Below the pieces are notes generated by a model, which was not told the origin of the DNA, did not search any database, and saw only the letters and a list, made by a program, of their open reading frames with translations. A stretch of 14,260 bases of DNA from Azoarcus sp. (GTDB taxonomy: Bacteria > Pseudomonadota > Gammaproteobacteria > Burkholderiales > Rhodocyclaceae): positions 1 to 14,260 of the forward strand of contig JAIRNL010000107.1 of the NCBI GenBank assembly GCA_031258035.1. The letters are read 5' to 3'. Below, in pieces: positions 6,941-14,260 of the stretch (positions within the stretch are counted from its first letter, which is position 1; every line of letters starts with the position of its first letter). A program made the position numbers and the translations under genes.

Positions 6941-8857
6941 ATGACCGACGCTCCCTCATCCTCCGCCACGCCGACCTCATTCGCGCAATTGGGCCTGCCG
7001 GCCGAATTGCTCGCCACGCTCGCCGAAATCGGCTACGAAATCCCCTCCCCGATCCAGGCCGCCTGTATACCGCACCTGCTCACCGACCGCGATCTGCTCG
7101 GCGAGGCGCAGACCGGCACCGGCAAGACCGCCGCATTCGCGCTGCCGATCCTCGCCCGGCTCGACCTCTCCGCCGCGCATCCCCAGGCGCTGGTGCTCAC
7201 CCCGACCCGCGAACTCGCGCTCCAGGTCGCCGAAGCCTTCGGCAAATACGCCCATCGCCTGCAAAACTTCCACGTCCTGCCGATCTACGGCGGCCAGAGC
7301 ATGGTGGTGCAGTTGCGCCAACTCGCGCGCGGCGCGCAAGTCATCGTCGGCACGCCGGGCCGGGTCATGGATCACATCGAACGCGGCAGCCTCAAACTCG
7401 ACGCCCTGCGCACGCTGGTGCTCGACGAAGCCGACGAGATGCTGCGCATGGGCTTCATCGACGACGTCGACTGGATCCTCGAACACACACCGGAAAATCG
7501 CCAGACCGCGCTTTTCTCCGCCACCATGCCCGCCGCGATCCGCGAAGTCGCCCATCGCCACCTGCGCGCGCCCGAAGAAATCCGCATCCGCGCCGCCACC
7601 ACGACGGTCGCCAAAATCCGCCAGTGCTATTGGCAAGTGCGCGGCGTCGACAAACTCGATGCCCTCACCCGCATCCTCGACGCCGAAGAAAGGCTCGACG
7701 CCGCCCTCGTTTTCGTGCGCACGAAAGTCGGCACGGACGAGCTGGCCAACAAACTCGCCGCGCGCGGCTACGCCGCCGCCGCCCTCAACGGCGACATGAC
7801 GCAGGGCCTGCGGGAACGCGTGATCGAACAACTGAAAAACGGCGCCCTCGACATCGTGATCGCCACCGATGTCGCCGCGCGCGGCATCGACGTGCCGCGC
7901 ATCAGCCATGTCATCAACTACGACATCCCTTACGACACCGAAGCCTACGTCCACCGCATCGGACGCACCGGGCGGGCCGGGCGCGAAGGCGTGGCGATTC
8001 TCTTCGTCGCCCCGCGCGAACGCCGCATGCTGAAAATCATCGAACGCGCCACCCGCCAGCCGATCGAATCCATCACGCTCCCGAGCCGCGAGGATGTCTC
8101 CACCCTGCGGATCAGCCAGTTCAAACGGAAAGTCGTGGAGACGCTGGCTCACCCGGACATGGACCCTGGCTTCTTCGCGGACGTCATCGACGAAATCGCG
8201 GAAGAAAACGATCTCGACGCCCGCGAGATCGCCGCCGCGCTGGCTTACCTCGTCCAGGTCGAACGCCCGCTGAAAATCGAAGAAGAAGAAGACCGCGAGT
8301 CGCGCCGTTACAACCAGCCGCCGCGCGAAGAAATCTTCACCACGGGCGCGTCGCGCCCGCGTCCCCCGCGTCCCGGGCGCGACGAAGTCCTCGCCCGCCG
8401 CCATACCTTCGCCGACGGCAAGCCGCAACGTTACCGGATTGCGGTCGGACGCGAGCAGGGCGTCACCCCCAAGGAAATCGTTGGCGCGCTCGCCAACGAA
8501 GGCGGCATCGAAGGCCGCTTCATCGGACAGATCGACCTGTTCGACGACTTCACCACGGTCGAACTCCCCGCCCGCCTGCCCGCCGATCTCCTTGCCGCGC
8601 TCGCCCGCATCCAGGTGCGCCACCGCGCGCTCGACATTCGCCCGCTCGGCGAAAACGAATCGCTGCCCGAGCGCAAATTCCGGACACCCGGCCCGCGCCG
8701 CGACGAACAACCCTTTTCCAAACCGCGCGGCAAACACATTGGCCGCGACCGCGACGCCGCCCAATCATTTCCTTCGCGCAAAGGGCCACGGCGCGACGGA
8801 CATTCACCCGCGGACAAAAGCCATTCGCACAGTCGGAAAAAACACCGGGACAAGTAA
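6941..8857 (+). CDS. deaD: ATP-dependent DEAD-box RNA helicase, DeaD/CsdA type
   Basis: 638 residues from the ATG at 6941. The frame is open upstream, but family homology begins here; a GTG at 6926 is a weaker alternative. No ribosome site is visible. Motifs in order: Q motif SFAQLGLP...PSPIQ (13-39), motif I AQTGTGKT (56-63), PTRELALQ (88-95), TPGR (138-141), DEAD (162-165), SAT (193-195), VIATDVAARGID (306-317) and HRIGRTGR (338-345). A DbpA-type RNA-binding domain follows (about 497-568, YRIAVGREQG...LDIRPL), then a basic, His/Arg-rich low-complexity tail (to 638). DeaD unwinds RNA during ribosome assembly and mRNA decay, notably in the cold. Placement right after a cold-shock gene fits that role; read-through of the terminator or an unseen promoter must drive it. 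Confidence 0.92.
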   Translation: MTDAPSSSATPTSFAQLGLPAELLATLAEIGYEIPSPIQAACIPHLLTDRDLLGEAQTGTGKTAAFALPILARLDLSAAHPQALVLTPTRELALQVAEAFGKYAHRLQNFHVLPIYGGQSMVVQLRQLARGAQVIVGTPGRVMDHIERGSLKLDALRTLVLDEADEMLRMGFIDDVDWILEHTPENRQTALFSATMPAAIREVAHRHLRAPEEIRIRAATTTVAKIRQCYWQVRGVDKLDALTRILDAEERLDAALVFVRTKVGTDELANKLAARGYAAAALNGDMTQGLRERVIEQLKNGALDIVIATDVAARGIDVPRISHVINYDIPYDTEAYVHRIGRTGRAGREGVAILFVAPRERRMLKIIERATRQPIESITLPSREDVSTLRISQFKRKVVETLAHPDMDPGFFADVIDEIAEENDLDAREIAAALAYLVQVERPLKIEEEEDRESRRYNQPPREEIFTTGASRPRPPRPGRDEVLARRHTFADGKPQRYRIAVGREQGVTPKEIVGALANEGGIEGRFIGQIDLFDDFTTVELPARLPADLLAALARIQVRHRALDIRPLGENESLPERKFRTPGPRRDEQPFSKPRGKHIGRDRDAAQSFPSRKGPRRDGHSPADKSHSHSRKKHRDK

Positions 8858-8999
8858 TGGCAACAATACAATAAGCACAACAACAGCGTGGAAATAGCCG
8901 CCGGGAAAAGCCTGCCCTCCACGACGGATTGCCGCGCATATGTTTGTCTTGACCGTAAAAAAGTCACAACTCACACCGCGGTTTAGCCAGAACAGGCGC

Positions 9000-9028
9000 T
9001 TGCCCTATGGCATGGCAGAATGCATAAT
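9000..9028 (+). promoter_or_regulatory. Upstream candidate promoter of the phasin gene
   Basis: TTGCCC (9000-9005), a 17-base spacer and CATAAT (9023-9028). The spacer contains ATGGCATG, a motif repeated in the second promoter-like element at 9063-9092. The predicted start is near 9035. The remainder of the gap 8858-8999 shows no gene and no clear terminator after the helicase gene. Confidence 0.5.
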
Positions 9029-9062
9029 CTCCGGGACGGGTCGCCGGCAACCGGGCGCCCTT

Positions 9063-9092
9063 TTTACATGGCATGAAAAGCCATGCCATAAT
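9063..9092 (+). promoter_or_regulatory. Proximal candidate promoter and operator of the phasin gene
   Basis: TTTACA (9063-9068), an 18-base spacer and CATAAT (9087-9092). The spacer is filled by the perfect inverted repeat ATGGCATG (9068-9075) / CATGCCAT (9082-9089) with a six-base centre. Placement between -35 and -10 is typical of a repressor operator. Phasin genes are commonly repressed by PhaR; whether this is a PhaR site is not known. Confidence 0.55.
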
Positions 9093-9116
9093 GCTCACAC
9101 ACAGCGAGGGATCAAC

Positions 9117-9638
9117 ATGGCAGCCAAAGCGGAACAAGTCAACGAACTCCAGAAAAAGAGCCTGGAAGCGGCCGTACAACTGGCGCAGTTGTCAATCGAA
9201 AACACCCAGCGCGTCATCGAAATACAAGTTGCCGTCGCCAAATCGCTCTTTGAAGACAGCGTCAATAATGCCAAGGCGCTCAGTGGCATCAAGGATCCCC
9301 AGGAAGCCCTGCAACTGCGCAACCGCTTTGCGCAGAACGCCGCCGAAAAAGTTTTTGCCGGCGCGCGTGAAATCGCCGAAGTCGCCACCAGGGCCCAATC
9401 CCAGGTCAGCAAGCTCGTGGGCGAACAATTCACCGCCAGCAGCACGGAAGTCCTTGGCACCATCCAGCAACTGTTCAAAGGTCTGCCCATCGCCGACGCG
9501 GGCACGCTGAACGCCATCCAGCACACCCTGGATACCACCCGTTCCGCGGTCGAGCAACTGACCCGCGCCTCAAGCGAAGCCTTCCAGGCATTCACCCAGG
9601 TGCAGGTACCGGCCACTGCCGGCAAAAACCGCAAGTAA
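9117..9638 (+). CDS. phaP: Phasin, polyhydroxyalkanoate granule-associated protein
   Basis: 173 residues, highly helical and free of membrane segments, with the phasin-family layout: a start AAKAEQVNELQKKSLEAAVQ, a central GIKDPQEALQLRNRF (57-71) and an amphipathic helix through EVATRAQSQVSKLVGEQF (88-105). Phasins coat the surface of intracellular PHA granules and control their size and number. A GAGGG ribosome site lies six bases before the ATG. The gene is monocistronic: it converges with the ABC ATPase gene, leaving only about 30 bases between stops. Two promoter-like elements and a palindrome lie upstream. No PHA synthase gene is in the window, so assignment rests on the protein alone. 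Confidence 0.88.
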   Translation: MAAKAEQVNELQKKSLEAAVQLAQLSIENTQRVIEIQVAVAKSLFEDSVNNAKALSGIKDPQEALQLRNRFAQNAAEKVFAGAREIAEVATRAQSQVSKLVGEQFTASSTEVLGTIQQLFKGLPIADAGTLNAIQHTLDTTRSAVEQLTRASSEAFQAFTQVQVPATAGKNRK

Positions 9639-9670
9639 GGGCGCCTTGCCGGCCCGGATCGCAACGGCGG

Positions 9671-11704
<2,034 letters not shown>

Positions 11705-11754
11705 CGCCCGCCGCCCCTACCCGCGCGCCGCCCGGATCGAAAGGGGAAAACGGC

Positions 11755-12303
11755 TCAATGGATGCTCCGGCCGTTGCCGCCGCGCCCACCACGGCCATGG
11801 CCATGGCCATGGTCGTCATCGTCGTCATCGCCCTCGTCGTCCTCATGGTGGATGTGGCCGTGGGCGATTTCCTCCGGCGTGGCGGCGCGCACGTCGGCGA
11901 CGGTCAGATCGAAGACCAGCGCCACGCCCGCGAGCGGATGATTGCCATCGACCACCACCTTGCCGTCGGCGATATCGGTGATGTGGTAGATTTCCTCGCC
12001 GGCGTCGCTGACCCGCTCGAAAGCCATTCCGATTTCGGCGTTTTCCGGAAACAGATCGGCGTCCTCGACCAGCACCAGGGCCTCATCGTAATCGCCGAAC
12101 GCCTCCTCCGGCTGCAACTTGACCTCAAGCCTGTCGCCGGTTTTCTTGCCGTGCAATACCTCTTCCAACCTGGAGAAAATGCCGTCGTAGCCGCCGTGCA
12201 GATAAATCAGGGGCTGGCGACCGTCGTCGACCACGTTTCCCTCGGTGTCCGTGACGGTGTAGTGGAGCGTGACGACGCTGTTTTTGACGATTTCGTTTGG
12301 CAT
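11755..12303 (-). CDS. slyD: FKBP-type peptidyl-prolyl isomerase SlyD with metal-binding tail
   Basis: 182 residues from the ATG at 12303. An in-frame ATG at 12327 would begin about three bases after the predicted transcript start and lacks homology. The N-terminal FKBP strand is VTLHYTVTDTEG (11-22), with PLIYLHGG (31-38) and LEEVLHGKKTGD (46-57). The inserted chaperone flap spans roughly 70-118, after which the FKBP fold closes with LVFDLTVADVRAAT. The tail (148-182) is rich in His and Asp (HGHIHH, six Asp in a row, HGHGHG) and should bind Ni, Co or Zn ions. SlyD is a cytoplasmic folding helper that also supplies nickel for hydrogenase maturation in E. coli. It is the first gene ahead of the ABC ATPase and is divergent from lexA. 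Confidence 0.9.
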   Translation of the reverse strand: MPNEIVKNSVVTLHYTVTDTEGNVVDDGRQPLIYLHGGYDGIFSRLEEVLHGKKTGDRLEVKLQPEEAFGDYDEALVLVEDADLFPENAEIGMAFERVSDAGEEIYHITDIADGKVVVDGNHPLAGVALVFDLTVADVRAATPEEIAHGHIHHEDDEGDDDDDDHGHGHGRGGRGGNGRSIH

Positions 12304-12336
12304 GATGTGGAACGATCCTTTAATCATTGGCGCCCG

Positions 12337-12365
12337 ACCATAGCGCAGCGGCGCTTCCGAATCAA
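12337..12365 (-). promoter_or_regulatory. Candidate sigma70 promoter of slyD
   Basis: On the minus strand, TTGATT (12365-12360), a 17-base spacer and TATGGT (12342-12337). The predicted start near 12330 gives a leader of about 27 bases with an AAAGGA ribosome site. This supports the ATG at 12303 as the slyD start. Confidence 0.55.
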
Positions 12366-12415
12366 TGCCGACACGCCCGTTGCCGGCATTTTGTCGTGAA
12401 TCGCGCGCCGCGCAT

Positions 12416-12442
12416 AAAAAGAAAAAGGCCGGTTTTCCCGGC
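12416..12442 (-). terminator. Candidate minus-strand intrinsic terminator between lexA and slyD
   Basis: On the minus strand, GCCGG (12442-12438) and CCGGC (12432-12428) form a 5-bp stem with a stable GAAAA loop, followed by TTTTTCTTTTT. It would stop leftward transcripts, such as antisense RNA from vapBC through lexA, before the slyD promoter. The stem is short. Confidence 0.4.
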
Positions 12443-12443
12443 G

Positions 12444-12472
12444 CTGGCAAATGGCATCTTACCTGTATACAG
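12444..12472 (+). promoter_or_regulatory. lexA promoter with compact palindrome CTGTATACAG over the -10
   Basis: CTGGCA (12444-12449), a 16-base spacer and TATACA (12466-12471). The -10 lies inside the perfect 10-bp palindrome CTGTATACAG (12463-12472). LexA of this class normally binds CTGT and ACAG separated by eight bases; here only two separate them. The 9-base sequence TGGCATCTT is repeated directly on both sides (12452-12460 and 12473-12481, 21 bases apart). Autoregulation by LexA is inferred. Confidence 0.55.
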
Positions 12473-12496
12473 TGGCATCTTCCAAGGAGTTACACG

Positions 12497-13093
12497 ATGC
12501 TTTCTCAGCTGACCCCCCGCCAGCGGGAAATTCTGGATTTCATTACCACCACCCTGGCGCTCGAAGGCCGCCCCCCCACGCGCGTCGAGGTCTGCGCCGC
12601 CTTTGGTTTTCGCTCGCCCAATGCCGCCGAAAGCCATCTGCGCGCCCTCGCCGCCAAAGGCGCCATCCAGATCGACCAGGGCCGCGCGCGCGGCATCCGC
12701 CTGCCGGAGCCGCCCGGACTGCCCATCATCGGCCACGTCGCCGCCGGCAGTCCTCTCCTGGCGGTCGAACACACCGAAAAAACCCTCCAGGTCGCCCCCA
12801 CGCTGTTTTCTCCGCGCGCCGATTACCTGCTGCGGGTGCGCGGCCTGAGCATGCGCGACGCCGGCATCCTCGACGGCGACCTTCTCGCCATCCACCGCAC
12901 CGTCGACGCGCGCGACGGGCAGATCGTCGTCGCCCGCATCGAGGACGAAGTCACCGTGAAGACCCTGCGCCGCCGCGGCCATGAAGTGGAACTGCTCCCC
13001 GCCAACCCCGACTTCGCCCCCATCGTCGTCGACCTCCGCAGCCAACCGCTGGCGATCGAAGGCGTGATGGTCGGCCTGATCCGCCAGGGTTAG
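12497..13093 (+). CDS. lexA: LexA repressor of the SOS response, S24 self-cleaving protease
   Basis: 198 residues (E. coli LexA has 202). The winged-helix N-terminus starts [16 protein letters not shown], with recognition region [16 protein letters not shown] (36-51), close to the E. coli sequence. The autocleavage bond is Ala83-Gly84 in HVAAGSP. The catalytic pair is Ser118 ([10 protein letters not shown]) and Lys155 (EVTVKTLRR), so self-cleavage on RecA filaments should be intact. An AAGGAG ribosome site (12484-12489) fixes the ATG at 12497, although the frame is open upstream. It diverges from slyD and is followed by the tandem repeat array and the oppositely oriented vapBC. No typical LexA-operon partner (sulA, imuB, dinB) lies next to it here. 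Confidence 0.95.
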   Translation: MLSQLTPRQREILDFITTTLALEGRPPTRVEVCAAFGFRSPNAAESHLRALAAKGAIQIDQGRARGIRLPEPPGLPIIGHVAAGSPLLAVEHTEKTLQVAPTLFSPRADYLLRVRGLSMRDAGILDGDLLAIHRTVDARDGQIVVARIEDEVTVKTLRRRGHEVELLPANPDFAPIVVDLRSQPLAIEGVMVGLIRQG

Positions 13094-13112
13094 CGCGCGT
13101 TTTCCGTTCTCG

Positions 13113-13244
13113 GAAATCGGTCTCGGTCGACTTGAAAATCGGTCTCGGTCGACTTGAAAATCGGTCTCGATCGATTTGGAAATCGGTCTCGATCGACTTG
13201 GAAATCGGTCTCGGTCGACTTGGAAATCGGTCTCGGTCGACCTG
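13113..13244. repeat. Six tandem copies of a 22-bp repeat (minisatellite or protein-binding array)
   Basis: Six head-to-tail units of exactly 22 bases with no spacer: 13113-13134, 13135-13156, 13157-13178, 13179-13200, 13201-13222 and 13223-13244. The core is ATCGGTCTCGGTCGACTTG, containing the palindrome GTCGAC. Units 3 and 4 read CGATCGA where the others read CGGTCGA. All differences between units are transitions (G/A or C/T). A small hairpin, TTTCCG-TTCT-CGGAAA (13101-13116), sits at the left border. The array begins 19 bases after the lexA stop. The remainder of the gap (13245-13385) shows no gene I can support. Confidence 0.95.
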
Positions 13245-13385
13245 GAGATGCCTTGCCACAGACGCGGAGCGTCCTGCCGATCTGGACGAGATCGTGGAGG
13301 ACATTCAAGAGGTCGTCTGCTCACGAAACGGGAAAAGATCGCATGTCAGGACGCCGACATTACCGCCAGGCGTCTACTGGCATCC

Positions 13386-13787
13386 TCAAGGGTCTGTCCA
13401 GTCTTCCACAGGAAGATCGGGCACCTGGCTGAAAGCCCGGTCATTTGTCACCAACACGGCCCCGATACTCAGCGCGTGAGCGGCAATCAGCAAATCGAGC
13501 GGCGCGAGGATCATGCCGCGACCTTCCATCCCGGCCCGCGCGATTCCGTAATGTTCCGCAACAGCGCCATCCCATGGCAGTGCGTCGACGCGTCGCAGGA
13601 ACTCCGTCACGGCGCGGTGGAGCCGCCTGGCGTCCGGTCGCCTGGCCAGGCCAAAAAGGCGTTCTCCCTCGGTGATCGCCGAGATACAAAGAGCGGTCAC
13701 GGGTGTAGCCGTCACCCGCCGCACGACGGCTGGGTGCTCCTTGAGGAAGTGGCTCACCGTGTTGGTATCCAGCATGTAGCGCCTCAT
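13386..13787 (-). CDS. vapC: VapC-type toxin, PIN-domain ribonuclease
   Basis: 133 residues with the PIN-domain layout: MLDTNT with Asp7, ITEGE with Glu40, PLDLLIAAHA with Asp98 and VTNDRAF with Asp116, the four acidic metal-binding positions. It resembles enteric VapC toxins that cut initiator tRNA(fMet) in the anticodon loop, halting translation; the exact target here is inferred. Its ATG overlaps the antitoxin stop (ATGA, 13784-13787), the usual coupling in vapBC operons. All catalytic residues are present and the frame is intact, so the toxin is probably active. It lies in the accessory-looking zone between the lexA repeat array and the window edge. Confidence 0.92.
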   Translation of the reverse strand: MRRYMLDTNTVSHFLKEHPAVVRRVTATPVTALCISAITEGERLFGLARRPDARRLHRAVTEFLRRVDALPWDGAVAEHYGIARAGMEGRGMILAPLDLLIAAHALSIGAVLVTNDRAFSQVPDLPVEDWTDP

Positions 13788-14044
13788 TCGTGACAGCCCT
13801 CGAAAGGATCACGATCATGCGTTCCCTGATTTCGCTCTTTCTCGTCCAGGAAATCGGCTGGCACATCGGCGCCCTTGAGCGCGGCGAAAAAATCGTCCCA
13901 CGTCGCCGGCTTGCGCGACAAAATCACGTCCCCGGTTTCCGGGTCCTTTCGGATGAAAACCTCTTTGCCGTCGAACCGATAGGCGGCTGGCAGACGTACC
14001 GCCTGACTCCGACCGTTGATGAAGAGTTTGGCTACCTGGCGCAT
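13784..14044 (-). CDS. vapB: VapB-type antitoxin, AbrB/MazE-like DNA-binding
   Basis: 86 residues from the ATG at 14044, chosen because of the GGGAGGT ribosome site seven bases upstream; the frame is open further upstream without homology. The N-terminal swapped-hairpin AbrB-like domain is VAKLFINGRSQAVRLPAAYR (4-23), continuing through EVFIRKDPETGDVILSRK. The C-terminal part has the TWDDFFAAL motif (48-56) and an acidic, probably disordered end that would fill the VapC active site. It neutralises VapC and, with it, represses the operon. The pattern NGRSQAVRLP plus TWD.FF closely matches enteric vapB antitoxins. Confidence 0.92.
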   Translation of the reverse strand: MRQVAKLFINGRSQAVRLPAAYRFDGKEVFIRKDPETGDVILSRKPATWDDFFAALKGADVPADFLDEKERNQGTHDRDPFEGCHE

Positions 14045-14064
14045 GTCGAAACACCTCCCGCGGC

Positions 14065-14105
14065 GATATATACCAAAGCATATCCCCCGCCAGCGGGACA
14101 TATCC
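14065..14105 (-). promoter_or_regulatory. vapBC operator/promoter region with nested repeats
   Basis: Plus-strand CATATCC occurs twice, 20 bases apart (14079-14085 and 14099-14105). Between them is the perfect palindrome CCCGCCAGCGGG in its strand-symmetric form CCCGC-CA-GCGGG (14086-14097). Nearer the gene, GATATATAC (14065-14073) supplies a TATATA -10-like sequence. This fits an autoregulated toxin-antitoxin promoter; I could not identify a good -35 box. Confidence 0.55.
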
Positions 14106-14142
14106 AGAGGGAGAAGCGATGGGATTGCCTCGCCGTCCGCGC

Positions 14143-14260
14143 TCAGTCGGCCAGCAGATCCGTGAAACGCGCGAGGGAAACCAGGTGCGCATGTACCCAT
14201 GCCAGCCAGCCCTTGCGATGCCATTCCACGACAACCGTTTCGGAGAGCTTGGCGAACGCC
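14143..14260 (-). CDS. C-terminal fragment of an unidentified protein, possibly SapC family
   Basis: Only the last 38 residues lie in the window, ending at the TGA at 14145-14143. The readable part includes ETVVVEWHRKGWLAWVHAHL followed by VSLARFTDLLAD. The pattern of a hydrophobic strand, a Lys-Gly-Trp-Leu turn and an AHL-x-SL helix near the end recalls the C-terminus of SapC-family proteins, but this is from memory and weak. It precedes vapB on the same strand, about 100 bases away, with the vapBC operator between, so it is probably a separate transcription unit. Confidence 0.4.
   Translation of the reverse strand, partial: AFAKLSETVVVEWHRKGWLAWVHAHLVSLARFTDLLAD

Noticed and set aside
6847..8874. 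Long plus-strand frame overlapping the helicase in another phase, and a minus-strand frame at 6977-8764
   Set aside because: Arg/Pro-rich or Gly/Asp-rich low-complexity translations; the helicase motifs lie in the other phase.
8898..8935. Helicase terminator from the CGTGGA / TCCACG inverted repeat
   Set aside because: Six-base stem with a loop of about 25 bases and no T-run.
13113..13244. CRISPR array
   Set aside because: The units are directly adjacent with no unique spacers and no cas genes nearby.
13090..13308. Reading frames through the 22-bp repeats giving repetitive Asp/Arg/Phe peptides
   Set aside because: The repeat period is not a multiple of three, all frames give similar repetitive peptides, and there is no ribosome site or family match.

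Overview
The window looks like a chromosomal segment of a GC-rich betaproteobacterium, possibly a Rhodocyclales relative. This is inferred from an Escherichia-type LexA, a polyhydroxyalkanoate phasin, an Aas/LplT lipid-repair pair, a SlyD with a His/Asp-rich tail and sigma70-like promoters. No rRNA, tRNA, IS element or CRISPR array was seen. Most of it reads as core genome. The unusual material is regulatory, plus a toxin-antitoxin module and a minisatellite at the right end.

Left end (1-1118): the 5' part of an outer-membrane-type lipoprotein of the COG3014 family on the minus strand, then a roughly 290-base divergent intergenic region. A 41-codon plus-strand ORF with a clear signal peptide follows; its 3' end overlaps the tail of the next operon. 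Positions 1078-6278 (minus) read as a four-gene operon: an ArsR-type repressor whose promoter places the transcript start at or next to its own ATG (leaderless), a fused acyltransferase/acyl-ACP synthetase (Aas-like), a predicted Tat-exported lipoprotein amidohydrolase, and an LplT-like lysophospholipid flippase. Aas and LplT form the known inner-membrane lysophospholipid re-acylation route. The amidohydrolase between them, and a dedicated ArsR regulator in front, are the most interesting features here.

Middle (6279-9638): a cold-shock protein gene, an intrinsic terminator flanked by two more hairpins, and a DeaD/CsdA-type RNA helicase, which together suggest a cold-response RNA-remodelling pair. 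Then comes a phasin gene whose upstream region has two promoter-like elements carrying the same ATGGCATG motif; the second contains a perfect 8-bp inverted repeat.

Right (9671-14260): slyD and a two-headed peptide/nickel-type ABC ATPase run leftward as a probable operon. lexA diverges from slyD, with a compact palindrome CTGTATACAG over its -10 region. Downstream of lexA are six tandem 22-bp repeats, then a vapBC toxin-antitoxin operon on the minus strand and the C-terminal end of an unidentified (possibly SapC-like) gene cut by the window edge.
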